From positions 1 through 35,895 of the forward strand of contig CAJTDX010000032.1 of NCBI GenBank assembly GCA_910575155.1: a DNA stretch of 35,895 bases, in the 5' to 3' direction. The position numbers and the translations under genes are program-made. This DNA is from Lachnospiraceae bacterium (GTDB lineage: Bacteria > Bacillota > Clostridia > Lachnospirales > Lachnospiraceae). Each line of letters starts with the position of its first letter. Within the stretch, counting starts at the first letter, position 1. The notes beneath the pieces are model-generated. The model was not told where the DNA came from and did no database searches. It saw nothing but the letters and a program-made list of their open reading frames with translations. Of this stretch, positions 1 through 6,749 are shown one piece after another.

Positions 1-271
1 CTGGGAAGCTCCTGTAGTTGCCGTATAAGTTTTCCAGTTAGGTTCAAAAAAACCATTAAAGTTTGTATAGGGGTAGTCTGCGCTTTTTTGGCCACTCAGA
101 AGTTAATGTTTCACAGTAAAGAACAAACAATTATCGCACTGCGGCGGAAAAGAAATATGCCGCTAAAGCGACCCGCCGCAGGCGGCGAATCCTGCTTGCA
201 GGATTCTTTGTTCTGCAAAAAGCCTTCCGACAATGTCTGTATACGAAAAATACTGCGGAGAAAAAATGCTG
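1..271. other. Intergenic region at left edge
   Basis: I see no convincing gene here. The stretch lies downstream of the minus-strand CoA-transferase and holds one copy of a dispersed structured repeat (listed separately). I found no classic hairpin plus T-tract terminator for the CoA-transferase; the GC-rich hairpins of the repeat are the only strong structures behind its stop codon. Confidence 0.5.
127..214 (+). repeat. Dispersed structured repeat, copy 1
   Basis: About 88 bp closely matching 19114-19202. It contains nested hairpins: a 9-bp outer stem CTGCGGCGG/CCGCCGCAG, an inner CGCT/AGCG stem, and a perfect GAATCCTGC/GCAGGATTC-type palindrome near the right end. Both copies end in GGATTCTTTGTTCT. 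This copy lies just behind the CoA-transferase gene. Confidence 0.75.
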
Positions 272-1612
272 TTATTTATTGCTTCTTCTCCAGATCATCA
301 TTTTTTCTGCTTCTTTGATCAGCTCGTCCCGGAAATCAGGATGCGCTACGGAAATGATAGCCTCGCATTTCTGCCATGCAGATAAGCCTTTCAGATTTAC
401 CTTGCCGTATTCCGTCACCAGATAGTGGATATTGGCGCGCGTATCTGTGACAACAGATCCGGGATGCAGCGTAGGCAGGATTCGGGATTTTAATTCGCCG
501 TCTTTGGTTTTGAAAGTGGAAGAACAGCAGATAAAGCTCTTGCCGCCGTTGGAAAGATAAGCGCCAAGCACGAAATCAAGCTGTCCGCCTGCTCCGCTGA
601 TATGTTTGATTCCGGAGCTTTCAGAGCTGACCTGGCCAAACAGGTCGATGTCTACCGCGTTGTTGATGGACATAAAATTATCCAGTGCGGAAATGGAGCG
701 GATATCGTTGGTGTAGCTTACCGGAGCGCTCATCAGCTCCGGGTTTTCATCCAGATAGTCATACATTTTCTTAGTTCCGGCGCCAAAAGCATAAGCCTGG
801 CGGAAACGGTCGATGTTCTTTTTGGAACCGTTGATTTTTCCTGCTTTTGCAATGTCGACAAAGGCGTCTACGTACATTTCTGTGTGTACGCCCAAATCTT
901 TGAGGTCAGATTCGGCAATGAGAGATCCCACAGCGTTGGGCATACCGCCGATTCCAAGCTGAAGGCAGGCGCCGTTGGGAATTTCTTCTACAATCAGTTT
1001 CGCAACCGCTTTATCTACGTCCGTGGCAGCGCCGCCTCCGCCCAGTTCGCCGATGGGAGCATTGTCGCCTTCTACGATAAAATCTACCTGAGAAATGTGT
1101 ACGCCGTTTTCAAAACCGCCTAAACATCTGGGCATGTTCTCATTTACTTCTACGATAATTTTTTCAGATGTCTCACAGACTGCGGCAAGATGGGAAGCAT
1201 TGGGGCCAAAATTGAAAAATCCGTGCTTGTCCATTGGAGATACCTGGAACATTGCCACCTGGTTTTTGGTGTCAGATTCACGATAATAGCGGGGCAGCTC
1301 AGAGTAGCGGATCGGAGCGTAATATGCGCAGCCGCGGCCGATCAGCTTACGCTCTATACCGGACATATGCCAGGAATTCCAGGTGAAATGTTCTCCGGCG
1401 TCCTCACGTTCAAAGACAGCGAGCGGCTTTAAGAGGATTCCGCCCCTTAAATTTACATTCTTTAATTCGTCGGTACGTTTTGCCAGCGCCTTGTCCAATA
1501 CATCTGCCGTGCCGTTGCACCAGCCGTAATCCACCCAGTCTCCGGATTTGATAATCTTGACAGCTTCGTCAGCAGAAACAAGTTTCTGCTGGTATTCCTG
1601 TGTATAATCCAT
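272..1612 (-). CDS. but: Butyryl-CoA:acetate CoA-transferase
   Basis: Transfers CoA from butyryl-CoA to acetate, the last step of butyrate formation in many gut Clostridia; cytoplasmic. At 446 residues it has the usual family length and reads closely like the Roseburia and Faecalibacterium enzymes. It carries the [12 protein letters not shown] segment near residue 80, the glycine motif [11 protein letters not shown] near 219-229, the LGVHTEM segment whose Glu245 corresponds to the CoA-thioester glutamate of 4-hydroxybutyrate CoA-transferases, and [14 protein letters not shown] toward the C-terminus. The start is supported by GGGAGG eight bases upstream. The gene is monocistronic with its own promoter. 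A 4-hydroxybutyrate or propionyl-CoA specificity is possible but less likely from the overall resemblance. Confidence 0.9.
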   Translation of the reverse strand: MDYTQEYQQKLVSADEAVKIIKSGDWVDYGWCNGTADVLDKALAKRTDELKNVNLRGGILLKPLAVFEREDAGEHFTWNSWHMSGIERKLIGRGCAYYAPIRYSELPRYYRESDTKNQVAMFQVSPMDKHGFFNFGPNASHLAAVCETSEKIIVEVNENMPRCLGGFENGVHISQVDFIVEGDNAPIGELGGGGAATDVDKAVAKLIVEEIPNGACLQLGIGGMPNAVGSLIAESDLKDLGVHTEMYVDAFVDIAKAGKINGSKKNIDRFRQAYAFGAGTKKMYDYLDENPELMSAPVSYTNDIRSISALDNFMSINNAVDIDLFGQVSSESSGIKHISGAGGQLDFVLGAYLSNGGKSFICCSSTFKTKDGELKSRILPTLHPGSVVTDTRANIHYLVTEYGKVNLKGLSAWQKCEAIISVAHPDFRDELIKEAEKMMIWRRSNK

Positions 1613-1666
1613 GTTAAAACCTCCCTGAAATGAAAATTAAGATTGTTAAATCTGTAACATATGCTC

Positions 1667-1695
1667 ATCTTATCATTTTTCGGATTGAGGGTCAA
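1667..1695 (-). promoter_or_regulatory. Sigma-A promoter of the CoA-transferase gene
   Basis: On the minus strand TTGACC is followed by 17 nt and TAAGAT, one mismatch from the -35 consensus and two from the -10. It lies about 55 nt upstream of the start codon. Confidence 0.75.
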
Positions 1696-1800
1696 TAAGC
1701 GCGGATATATAATTAGGGAAAAATATTATTCCGGCAGTGAAATATCATGAATTGACGGCAAAAAATAAATTTTACAGTAGAAGAATAAAAAGATTTGTAC

Positions 1801-1806
1801 TATAAT
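1801..1806 (+). promoter_or_regulatory. Probable -10 box of the AIM24-family gene
   Basis: A perfect TATAAT sits 37 nt before the start codon. No good -35 hexamer stands at 16-18 nt, so only the -10 can be supported. Confidence 0.45.
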
Positions 1807-1842
1807 AAAAAGGTATTTTAAACAGATATGGAGGAGAGACAC

Positions 1843-2523
1843 ATGAGATATGAAGTATTAGGCGATACCATGCCGGCCGTAGAAGTCGTTTTTGACACAG
1901 CCGGAGAGAGTATGTATACGCAGTCCGGCGGAATGGCATGGATGAGCGAAGGGATTGCCATGGATTCTAATATGAAAGGCGGTCTGGGAAAAAGTATCGG
2001 AAGAATGTTTTCCGGGGAATCATTGTTTATGGCGACTTATAAGGCGGAAAAGCCAGGAGCCATGATTGCGTTTGCCTCTACGGTTGCGGGTGAAGTGCTT
2101 CCTATAGACGTGGGAGCCACCGGGGGAATGATCTGTCAGAAAGGAGCTTTTTTATGCGCTCAGGAGAGTGTGACATTGAGCGTTGCCCTGACGAAGAAAC
2201 TGTCGTCAGGTTTGTTTGGGGGAGAAGGCTTTATCTTACAGGATATTTCCGGTACGGGCATGGTTTTTCTGGAGATTGATGGAAACAAAGTGGAAAAGAA
2301 TCTTGCGCCCGGAGAAGTGCTCAAGGTTGACACGGGAAATGTGGTTGCTTTTGAAAAATCAGTAAAATACGAGGTTGAAACAGTGAAGGGGCTGAAAAAT
2401 ATATTTTTCGGCGGAGAAGGTTTGTTCCTGACAAAACTTACCGGACCGGGAAGGGTTATTCTGCAGACTCAGAACTTTAATGAATTTGCAGGAAGAATCA
2501 TTAAAATGGTTCCAAGCAGATAA
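1843..2523 (+). CDS. AIM24/TIGR00266 family protein
   Basis: A 226-residue member of the AIM24 (TIGR00266) family, beta-rich proteins found in bacteria and mitochondria with no settled biochemical role in bacteria. Family features are the repeated glycine-rich strands, including MFSGESLFMATY, the GGMICQKGAFLCA segment, FGGEGFILQDISGTG, and FFGGEGLFLTKLTGPG near the end. The upstream ATG at 1828 is rejected because it overlaps the ribosome binding site GGAGGAG (1830-1836); the ATG at 1843 follows that site by 6 nt. The gene stands alone between a divergent CoA-transferase and a tRNA cluster, so context does not suggest a role. Confidence 0.85.
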   Translation: MRYEVLGDTMPAVEVVFDTAGESMYTQSGGMAWMSEGIAMDSNMKGGLGKSIGRMFSGESLFMATYKAEKPGAMIAFASTVAGEVLPIDVGATGGMICQKGAFLCAQESVTLSVALTKKLSSGLFGGEGFILQDISGTGMVFLEIDGNKVEKNLAPGEVLKVDTGNVVAFEKSVKYEVETVKGLKNIFFGGEGLFLTKLTGPGRVILQTQNFNEFAGRIIKMVPSR

Positions 2524-2546
2524 ATTTAAAAAAATGAAAAAAGGTA

Positions 2547-2575
2547 TTGACAAACGCCTTATATCTGTGTAAAAT
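2547..2575 (+). promoter_or_regulatory. Promoter of the tRNA operon
   Basis: TTGACA, 17 nt, TAAAAT. The expected transcription start is near 2582, about 18 nt before the first tRNA. Confidence 0.8.
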
Positions 2576-2599
2576 GATATCGTTGTTGAAACACAGCGA

Positions 2600-2672
<73 letters not shown>

Positions 2673-2692
2673 TCACACTATAAGGTGTTTGT

Positions 2693-2763
2693 GCGGGTGT
2701 AGTTCAATGGTAGAACACCAGCCTTCCAAGCTGGATACGTGGGTTCGATTCCCATCACCCGCT
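2693..2763 (+). tRNA. tRNA-Gly (UCC)
   Basis: 71-nt cloverleaf with acceptor stem GCGGGTG/CACCCGC, anticodon stem CCAGC/GCTGG around loop CTTCCAA (anticodon TCC), and T arm GTGGGTTCGATTCCCAT. No encoded CCA. It lies 20 nt after tRNA-Phe. Confidence 0.95.
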
Positions 2764-2767
2764 TTAT

Positions 2768-2840
2768 GCGATAGTGGCGTAGTTGGTAACGCGCGACCTT
2801 GCCAAGGTCGAGACCGCGGGTTCGAGCCCCGTCTATCGCT
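2768..2840 (+). tRNA. tRNA-Gly (GCC)
   Basis: 73-nt cloverleaf with acceptor stem GCGATAG/CTATCGC, anticodon stem CGACC/GGTCG around loop TTGCCAA (anticodon GCC), and T arm CGGGTTCGAGCCCCG. It begins only 4 nt after the preceding tRNA, so it is cotranscribed. With the UCC tRNA it covers all four glycine codons if U34 wobble is extended. Confidence 0.95.
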
Positions 2841-2850
2841 CTTGCAGTTA

Positions 2851-2906
2851 AGAGCCGTAAGCTTAAGGATTTCTCAGAGAAATCAGGAGCTTGCGGCTCT
2901 TTTTTT
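2851..2906 (+). terminator. Intrinsic terminator of the tRNA operon
   Basis: A 13-bp stem (AGAGCCGTAAGCT with AGCTTGCGGCTCT, one G-T wobble) encloses a second small stem GATTTCT/AGAAATC and is followed at once by seven T residues. Confidence 0.85.
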
Positions 2907-2967
2907 CTCTTATAGGAAAGACCTTGTCACGCTAATGCGTGAAAGTATCTTTCCTATAAGAGAAAAA
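2902..2967. repeat. 20-bp perfect inverted repeat with inner hairpin
   Basis: The arms at 2902-2921 and 2948-2967 are perfect complements over 20 bp. Between them is a second 6-bp stem TCACGC-TAAT-GCGTGA. The left arm begins inside the T-tract of the tRNA terminator. T residues precede and A residues follow the stem on both strands, so it is not itself an intrinsic terminator. Confidence 0.8.
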
Positions 2968-3033
2968 TAATATGGGCACTCGCACAAGAGATAAAATATT
3001 GCTTCGCAATTGTGCTCGGCGCAGCAAAGCGTC

Positions 3034-3091
3034 CAGGCCCTCATGAGTGAGGGGGAGGGGAGCTGAAGTGGGCCTGCCCGTTTTGTTTTTT
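3034..3091 (+). terminator. Possible intrinsic terminator of an unknown short transcript
   Basis: A 7-bp stem CAGGCCC/GGGCCTG encloses a 6-bp CCCTCA-TGAG-TGAGGG hairpin (the two share CCC), followed after 4 nt by TTTTGTTTTTT. It is about 130 nt beyond the tRNA terminator, so either a separate small RNA ends here or read-through is caught. Confidence 0.45.
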
Positions 3092-3187
3092 ATAATATGA
3101 GTCCATACGGTATTTACAGATAATTCGTTCGGAATGTAAATATCAGGTTTGTATTTCGGAAAAATGTTTTATTTTTTATAAAAATAT

Positions 3188-3195
3188 GTTAAAAT
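3188..3195 (+). promoter_or_regulatory. Possible extended -10 of the c-di-GMP operon
   Basis: TGTTAAAAT fits an extended -10 (TGn plus TAAAAT) 60 nt before the GTG start. The -35 region is AT-rich without a good hexamer. Confidence 0.35.
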
Positions 3196-3255
3196 AAAGA
3201 ACAGTAGTGAAAACATATCGTATTCGATTTGTCTGCATCGTAAAGGAGACAGTCA

Positions 3256-4941
3256 GTGAAAATATTAAAAATACACCTGATAGAAATAGCCGCAGCGTTA
3301 TTATTTATTGCATTGGCGCTGGTATTTAGCCACAGCGGCAAAGAAACGTCGGATCTGGTGGAACGTATATACTACAATTGTGACTGGACAGTAGTCGCCG
3401 GGGAGAAATCTCAGCAATATGAAACGCTTCCCGCATCGCTGGAAATGTCTGGGACCGGGCAGGAAGTGATTTTTCGCAAACGGCTGCCGGAAAAGCTTGA
3501 TTCTGTCAATTCTATTGGTTTTTATACTTCGCATCAATTGGTGGAAGTGTTTGTGGACGGAGAAAAAGTCTATGAGAAGAATGTACCAGAGATTGCAAAA
3601 AGCAAAACGCCGGGAAACTGCTGGAATTTTGTACAGCTTTGGAACGAATATTCAGGGAAGCTTCTGGAAGTACATATTAAGAACTGCTATGACTGGGAGA
3701 AGGTGAAAGTACCGGTATTTGTCTGCGGCCTGCAGTCTGAGATTGTCATGGACATTATAAAGAACAAATTTGTGTCTCTGACAGTCAGCTATATCGTGTT
3801 TGCAATGGGACTGATGCTGGTGGCGGGATGGTTTATGGTTGGAAATAAAATGCGTTTGCACAAAGGGATTCCATGGCTGGGATTATTTGCAATACATTTT
3901 GCAGTCTGGTCTGCGTTTGAGACTCAGATTCCAATGATCATGTTTGGAAGGGAGCTTTTGTGCAATCAGATTACGATTATCAGTTTGAAACTGATGCCGC
4001 TTCCAATCATTTACTTTATGAAGGCGATTTATTCCAGGGATGAAAGCCGGCTGCTGGGGATTCTGTCCGCAGTCAGCGAGCTGGATGTGGCGCTCGGCCT
4101 CCTGGGGCAGTTTTTTGGCTGGTTTGATTTGCGCCAGACCCTGCCTTTTACGCATATAATAGGAATATCTGTCGCCGCGGGCGCAGTAGCGATGGGAGCG
4201 CAGTATCTGGTTCGAAAGGGAAGACATGGGGTCAAATCCAGAGGAGATCTCTGGAAAAATGCAGTCTGCATTGGAATGGTCGGGATTTGCATTATATTGG
4301 ACGCTCTTAATTATTATTATCGGTTTCATGACGATGTGGCATATTTCTCCAGAATTGGCTGTCTGATCTATGTGGTGGCGCTTGCGGGGAAGTTTCTGAG
4401 CGGATCGATTAAGCTGATTCAGGTGGGAAAAGACGCGGAAGCCATTTTGGAGGAAGCGGAACTGGATGGGCTGACGCTTTTGAAGAACCGCAGAAGTTTT
4501 GAGAATGAACTGCATCAGATTAATAAGGGAGAGTTTAAAAAGTACGGCGTGGTGATGTTTGACCTGAATAATCTGAAAATGATGAACGATATGTACGGAC
4601 ATGGTATGGGGGACTGTTATATTATTACCGGAAGCGAGATTATCCGGGATGTTTTTGGAGAGCTGGGAGAAATTTATCGGATTGGCGGAGACGAATTTTG
4701 TTTAATCTCCGACTGCATTACGGAAGAAATTTATGAACAGAAACAAACACAGATGTGCGACTGGCTGGCAAATCTGCAGGGAACCCAGGTAAAAGATTTT
4801 ATGCAGATTGCTTCCGGTTTTGCAAAATACAGCCGTGGTACGGATATGAATCTCCAGGACACCGTAGGGCGTGCGGATGAACGAATGTATCAGTGCAAAC
4901 GGAGTCAGAAAGAAGCAAAAAACAGCAGTGGCAAAGTATAA
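3256..4941 (+). CDS. Membrane-bound GGDEF diguanylate cyclase
   Basis: Predicted to make cyclic di-GMP from GTP at the inner face of the membrane. The 561-residue protein has an N-terminal membrane segment (about 9-25), an exported beta-rich domain (about 35-165), roughly seven membrane helices (about 175-385), and a C-terminal GGDEF domain (about 400-555). The layout resembles 7TM sensor cyclases with an extracellular ligand-binding domain. The active-site loop GGDEF is intact at 477-481 and the metal-binding MFDLNN includes Asp436. The RxxD inhibitory site expected just before GGDEF is absent (GELG there), so classical product inhibition is not predicted. The GTG start follows AAAGGAG by 7 nt. 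It is first in an operon with an HD-GYP phosphodiesterase 17 nt downstream. Confidence 0.88.
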   Translation: MKILKIHLIEIAAALLFIALALVFSHSGKETSDLVERIYYNCDWTVVAGEKSQQYETLPASLEMSGTGQEVIFRKRLPEKLDSVNSIGFYTSHQLVEVFVDGEKVYEKNVPEIAKSKTPGNCWNFVQLWNEYSGKLLEVHIKNCYDWEKVKVPVFVCGLQSEIVMDIIKNKFVSLTVSYIVFAMGLMLVAGWFMVGNKMRLHKGIPWLGLFAIHFAVWSAFETQIPMIMFGRELLCNQITIISLKLMPLPIIYFMKAIYSRDESRLLGILSAVSELDVALGLLGQFFGWFDLRQTLPFTHIIGISVAAGAVAMGAQYLVRKGRHGVKSRGDLWKNAVCIGMVGICIILDALNYYYRFHDDVAYFSRIGCLIYVVALAGKFLSGSIKLIQVGKDAEAILEEAELDGLTLLKNRRSFENELHQINKGEFKKYGVVMFDLNNLKMMNDMYGHGMGDCYIITGSEIIRDVFGELGEIYRIGGDEFCLISDCITEEIYEQKQTQMCDWLANLQGTQVKDFMQIASGFAKYSRGTDMNLQDTVGRADERMYQCKRSQKEAKNSSGKV

Positions 4942-4958
4942 ACAGGAGGTAGCTGAAG

Positions 4959-6002
4959 ATGCGTTATATGCCTATGGCGAAAGTAGAAACGGGGATGACC
5001 CTGGGGCAGGATATTTATAATGGAGAAGGACGTCTGATTTTGGGAAAACATCTGATCCTGAATCATGACAATCTTCAGGATCTGTTAAAGCTGGGATTTC
5101 CGGGAATTTATATTGACGATGAATTTACAGAAGATTTGATGGTAACTCAGGTAATACGCCCGGAAGTAAAACGGGAGGCTTTGAAGATGGTTCATGATCT
5201 GTTCCTGGACAATAAGAATCTTCCAATGGAACAGAAGAATCTTCAGGAAGTCGTAATGAACGTGATGGAAGAAGTATTGAATAACGGCGATGTTATGTGC
5301 AACATGCTGGATATAAAAACGTATGACGATTATGTATATTTTCATTCTGTAAATGTGGCGGTATTGTCTACCATGATTGGCGCGGCCTGCAATATGAATA
5401 AAGAAGAACTTGATATATTAACCACATCGGCGCTGCTTCATGATGTGGGAAAACGGTTTGTGGAAGAGGATGTGCTCAACGTCCGCCGCGCGTTAACGGA
5501 GGTGGAACGTATCATGATCGTCCAGCATCCAAAGCTGGGATACGATTTTTTGAAGGAGAATTTTGATTTTCTTCCGGAAGTGTATGACAGCGTGCTGGAA
5601 CATCATGAGTGGTATAATGGCTGCGGTTATCCGATGCGCAGGTCTGGTTCAGAAATTCCCATTTACGCCAGAATTATCAAGCTTGCGGATGTATACGATG
5701 CGCTGACCTCCAAACTGCCGTATCATGAACCGGTTTCACCTTCCGAGGCCGTGGAGTACATGATGGCGAATGCGGGGGCGGAGTTTGACCCGGAGCTTGT
5801 GGATATATTCATGCGCAAAATTGCAGTTTATCCCGTGGGCTGTGAGGTGAGTCTGTCGGACGGAAGAACGGCGGTGGTAATGGAGAATTATAAGGAATTT
5901 ATTTTAAGACCCAGGGTAAAGATCATACCTACCGGAGAGATGATTGACCTGAAATCAGACGACGAGGCCAGGAATCTGACGATTCTGGAGCTGAATGTAT
6001 AG
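4959..6002 (+). CDS. HD-GYP domain cyclic di-GMP phosphodiesterase
   Basis: Predicted to hydrolyse cyclic di-GMP. This 347-residue soluble protein has an N-terminal region of about 120 residues like those of other two-part HD-GYP proteins, then the HD-GYP domain: His129, the HD pair His161-Asp162 in LLHDVGK, His190, HHE at 215-217, and the GYP element as GCGYP at 221-225. These metal ligands appear complete, so it should be active. It follows the GGDEF gene by 17 nt with an AGGAGG site, so maker and breaker of the messenger are cotranscribed. The C-terminal 60 residues (PVGCEVSLSDGRTAVV onward) form a small beta-rich tail seen in this type. Confidence 0.9.
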   Translation: MRYMPMAKVETGMTLGQDIYNGEGRLILGKHLILNHDNLQDLLKLGFPGIYIDDEFTEDLMVTQVIRPEVKREALKMVHDLFLDNKNLPMEQKNLQEVVMNVMEEVLNNGDVMCNMLDIKTYDDYVYFHSVNVAVLSTMIGAACNMNKEELDILTTSALLHDVGKRFVEEDVLNVRRALTEVERIMIVQHPKLGYDFLKENFDFLPEVYDSVLEHHEWYNGCGYPMRRSGSEIPIYARIIKLADVYDALTSKLPYHEPVSPSEAVEYMMANAGAEFDPELVDIFMRKIAVYPVGCEVSLSDGRTAVVMENYKEFILRPRVKIIPTGEMIDLKSDDEARNLTILELNV

Positions 6003-6017
6003 GCAGGATGTGAAAAC

Positions 6018-6581
6018 GTGGCAGGACAGAAGGAACGGATAGATGCGCTGCTGGCGGAGAGTTTTAAGGAACTTGCCTGCAGACAGCCTATAGAAAAGAT
6101 TACCATTAAGGCGGTGACTGACAGAGCAGGGGTGATACGTCCCACTTTTTACAATCATTTTCAGGATAAATATGAACTGCTGGAATGGATTATACGCACC
6201 CAGATCCTGGAGCCTACCCGTCCTCTGATCCATGCGGGAATGGTGGATGAGGCGCTGATGCTGATTTTTACCTCTGTAAAAGCAGACGGAGAATTTTACG
6301 GCAGGGCGGTGAAGCTGGAGGGACAGAACTCTTTTGAAGAAATCTGCAAAAGCTGTATCGAGGACATACTGCTGGAAGTGATTGCCCAAAAGAGCCAGAC
6401 AGGCAAAGGCGGCCAGTTCTGGCTGACGCCCGAATATATTGCAAAATATTACGCCCAGTCCATGAGTTTTGTGGTGGTGAACTGGATCAAGAGCGGTATG
6501 ACAGTAGAACCCAGGGAAATTACAGATATTTATAACTATATGATTACGCGTTCCATGACAGAAGTCATAGAGGAGCTGTAG
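6018..6581 (+). CDS. TetR/AcrR family transcriptional regulator
   Basis: A 187-residue regulator with the N-terminal helix-turn-helix ITIKAVTDRAGVIRPTFYNHF around residues 28-48 and a ligand-binding C-terminal helical domain of undetermined specificity. The GTG start is 15 nt after the HD-GYP stop; GCAGGA lies 8 nt ahead, a weak site. It shares the c-di-GMP transcript but faces an MMPL exporter with its own promoter. Three copies of an ATGTAT-type motif lie in the gap before that exporter, so the exporter operon is the likely target. This pairing is inference from position. Confidence 0.85.
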   Translation: MAGQKERIDALLAESFKELACRQPIEKITIKAVTDRAGVIRPTFYNHFQDKYELLEWIIRTQILEPTRPLIHAGMVDEALMLIFTSVKADGEFYGRAVKLEGQNSFEEICKSCIEDILLEVIAQKSQTGKGGQFWLTPEYIAKYYAQSMSFVVVNWIKSGMTVEPREITDIYNYMITRSMTEVIEEL

Positions 6582-6615
6582 CAGGACAGACGGCTGCGGT
6601 TACATATTTGTGAAA

Positions 6616-6666
6616 ATGTATTTTGAGCATGACAGAGAATGGAAAATGTATATCTGACAAATACAT
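6616..6666. promoter_or_regulatory. Candidate TetR operators before the exporter operon
   Basis: ATGTATTT at 6616-6623 and ATGTATAT at 6646-6653 are direct copies. AAATACAT at 6659-6666 is the inverse, so the last two form an inverted repeat with a 5-nt spacer. They lie upstream of the exporter promoter. Confidence 0.45.
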
Positions 6667-6707
6667 GAAAAAGAGATTGAATATTCACTTATTCAGTCTT
6701 TTTTTTT
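6665..6707 (+). terminator. Possible terminator of the TetR gene
   Basis: An imperfect stem (AAGA and TGAATA pairing with TATTCA and TCTT across small bulges) is followed by a run of T residues at 6699-6707. It overlaps the exporter promoter. Confidence 0.45.
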
Positions 6708-6712
6708 ATACT
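6684..6712 (+). promoter_or_regulatory. Promoter of the MMPL exporter operon
   Basis: TTCACT, 17 nt, TATACT. The expected start is near 6719, which falls after the ATG at 6714 and so supports the later start codon at 6750. Confidence 0.5.
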
Positions 6713-6749
6713 CATGTATGAAAATAATCAAAATAAGGAGCGCGAGAGA

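Larger units (their letters stand above)
2968..3255. other. Non-coding gap with a structured block before the GGDEF gene
   Basis: I see no ORF here. From 2982 to about 3094 the sequence is rich in nested complementarity: GCACAA/TTGTGC around TTGC-TTC-GCAA, then CAGGCCC (3034-3040) pairing with GGGCCTG (3070-3076) around CCCTCA/TGAGGG. The last hairpin is followed by CCCG and a T-rich run at 3081-3091, so the block may end a transcript. The remaining 160 bp is AT-rich and contains a weak promoter for the next gene. Confidence 0.5.

Noticed and set aside
88-318. Open frame across the left-edge repeat
   Set aside because: It lacks a ribosome binding site, runs through the dispersed repeat, and enters the CoA-transferase gene on the other strand.
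2689-2970. 93-residue frame over the tRNA genes
   Set aside because: It lies on top of two tRNAs and the terminator; the product resembles known spurious tRNA translations.
2982-3094. A c-di-GMP riboswitch before the cyclase gene
   Set aside because: Fragments such as GCAAAGC resemble one, but the conserved GGCAAACC/GGCCTA core and the stem order are not there.
3883-4602. 239-residue minus-strand frame inside the GGDEF gene
   Set aside because: Shadow of a well-supported membrane cyclase; the composition is not protein-like.
6714-6749. Upstream start of the MMPL gene
   Set aside because: There is no ribosome binding site and the predicted transcription start lies after this ATG.
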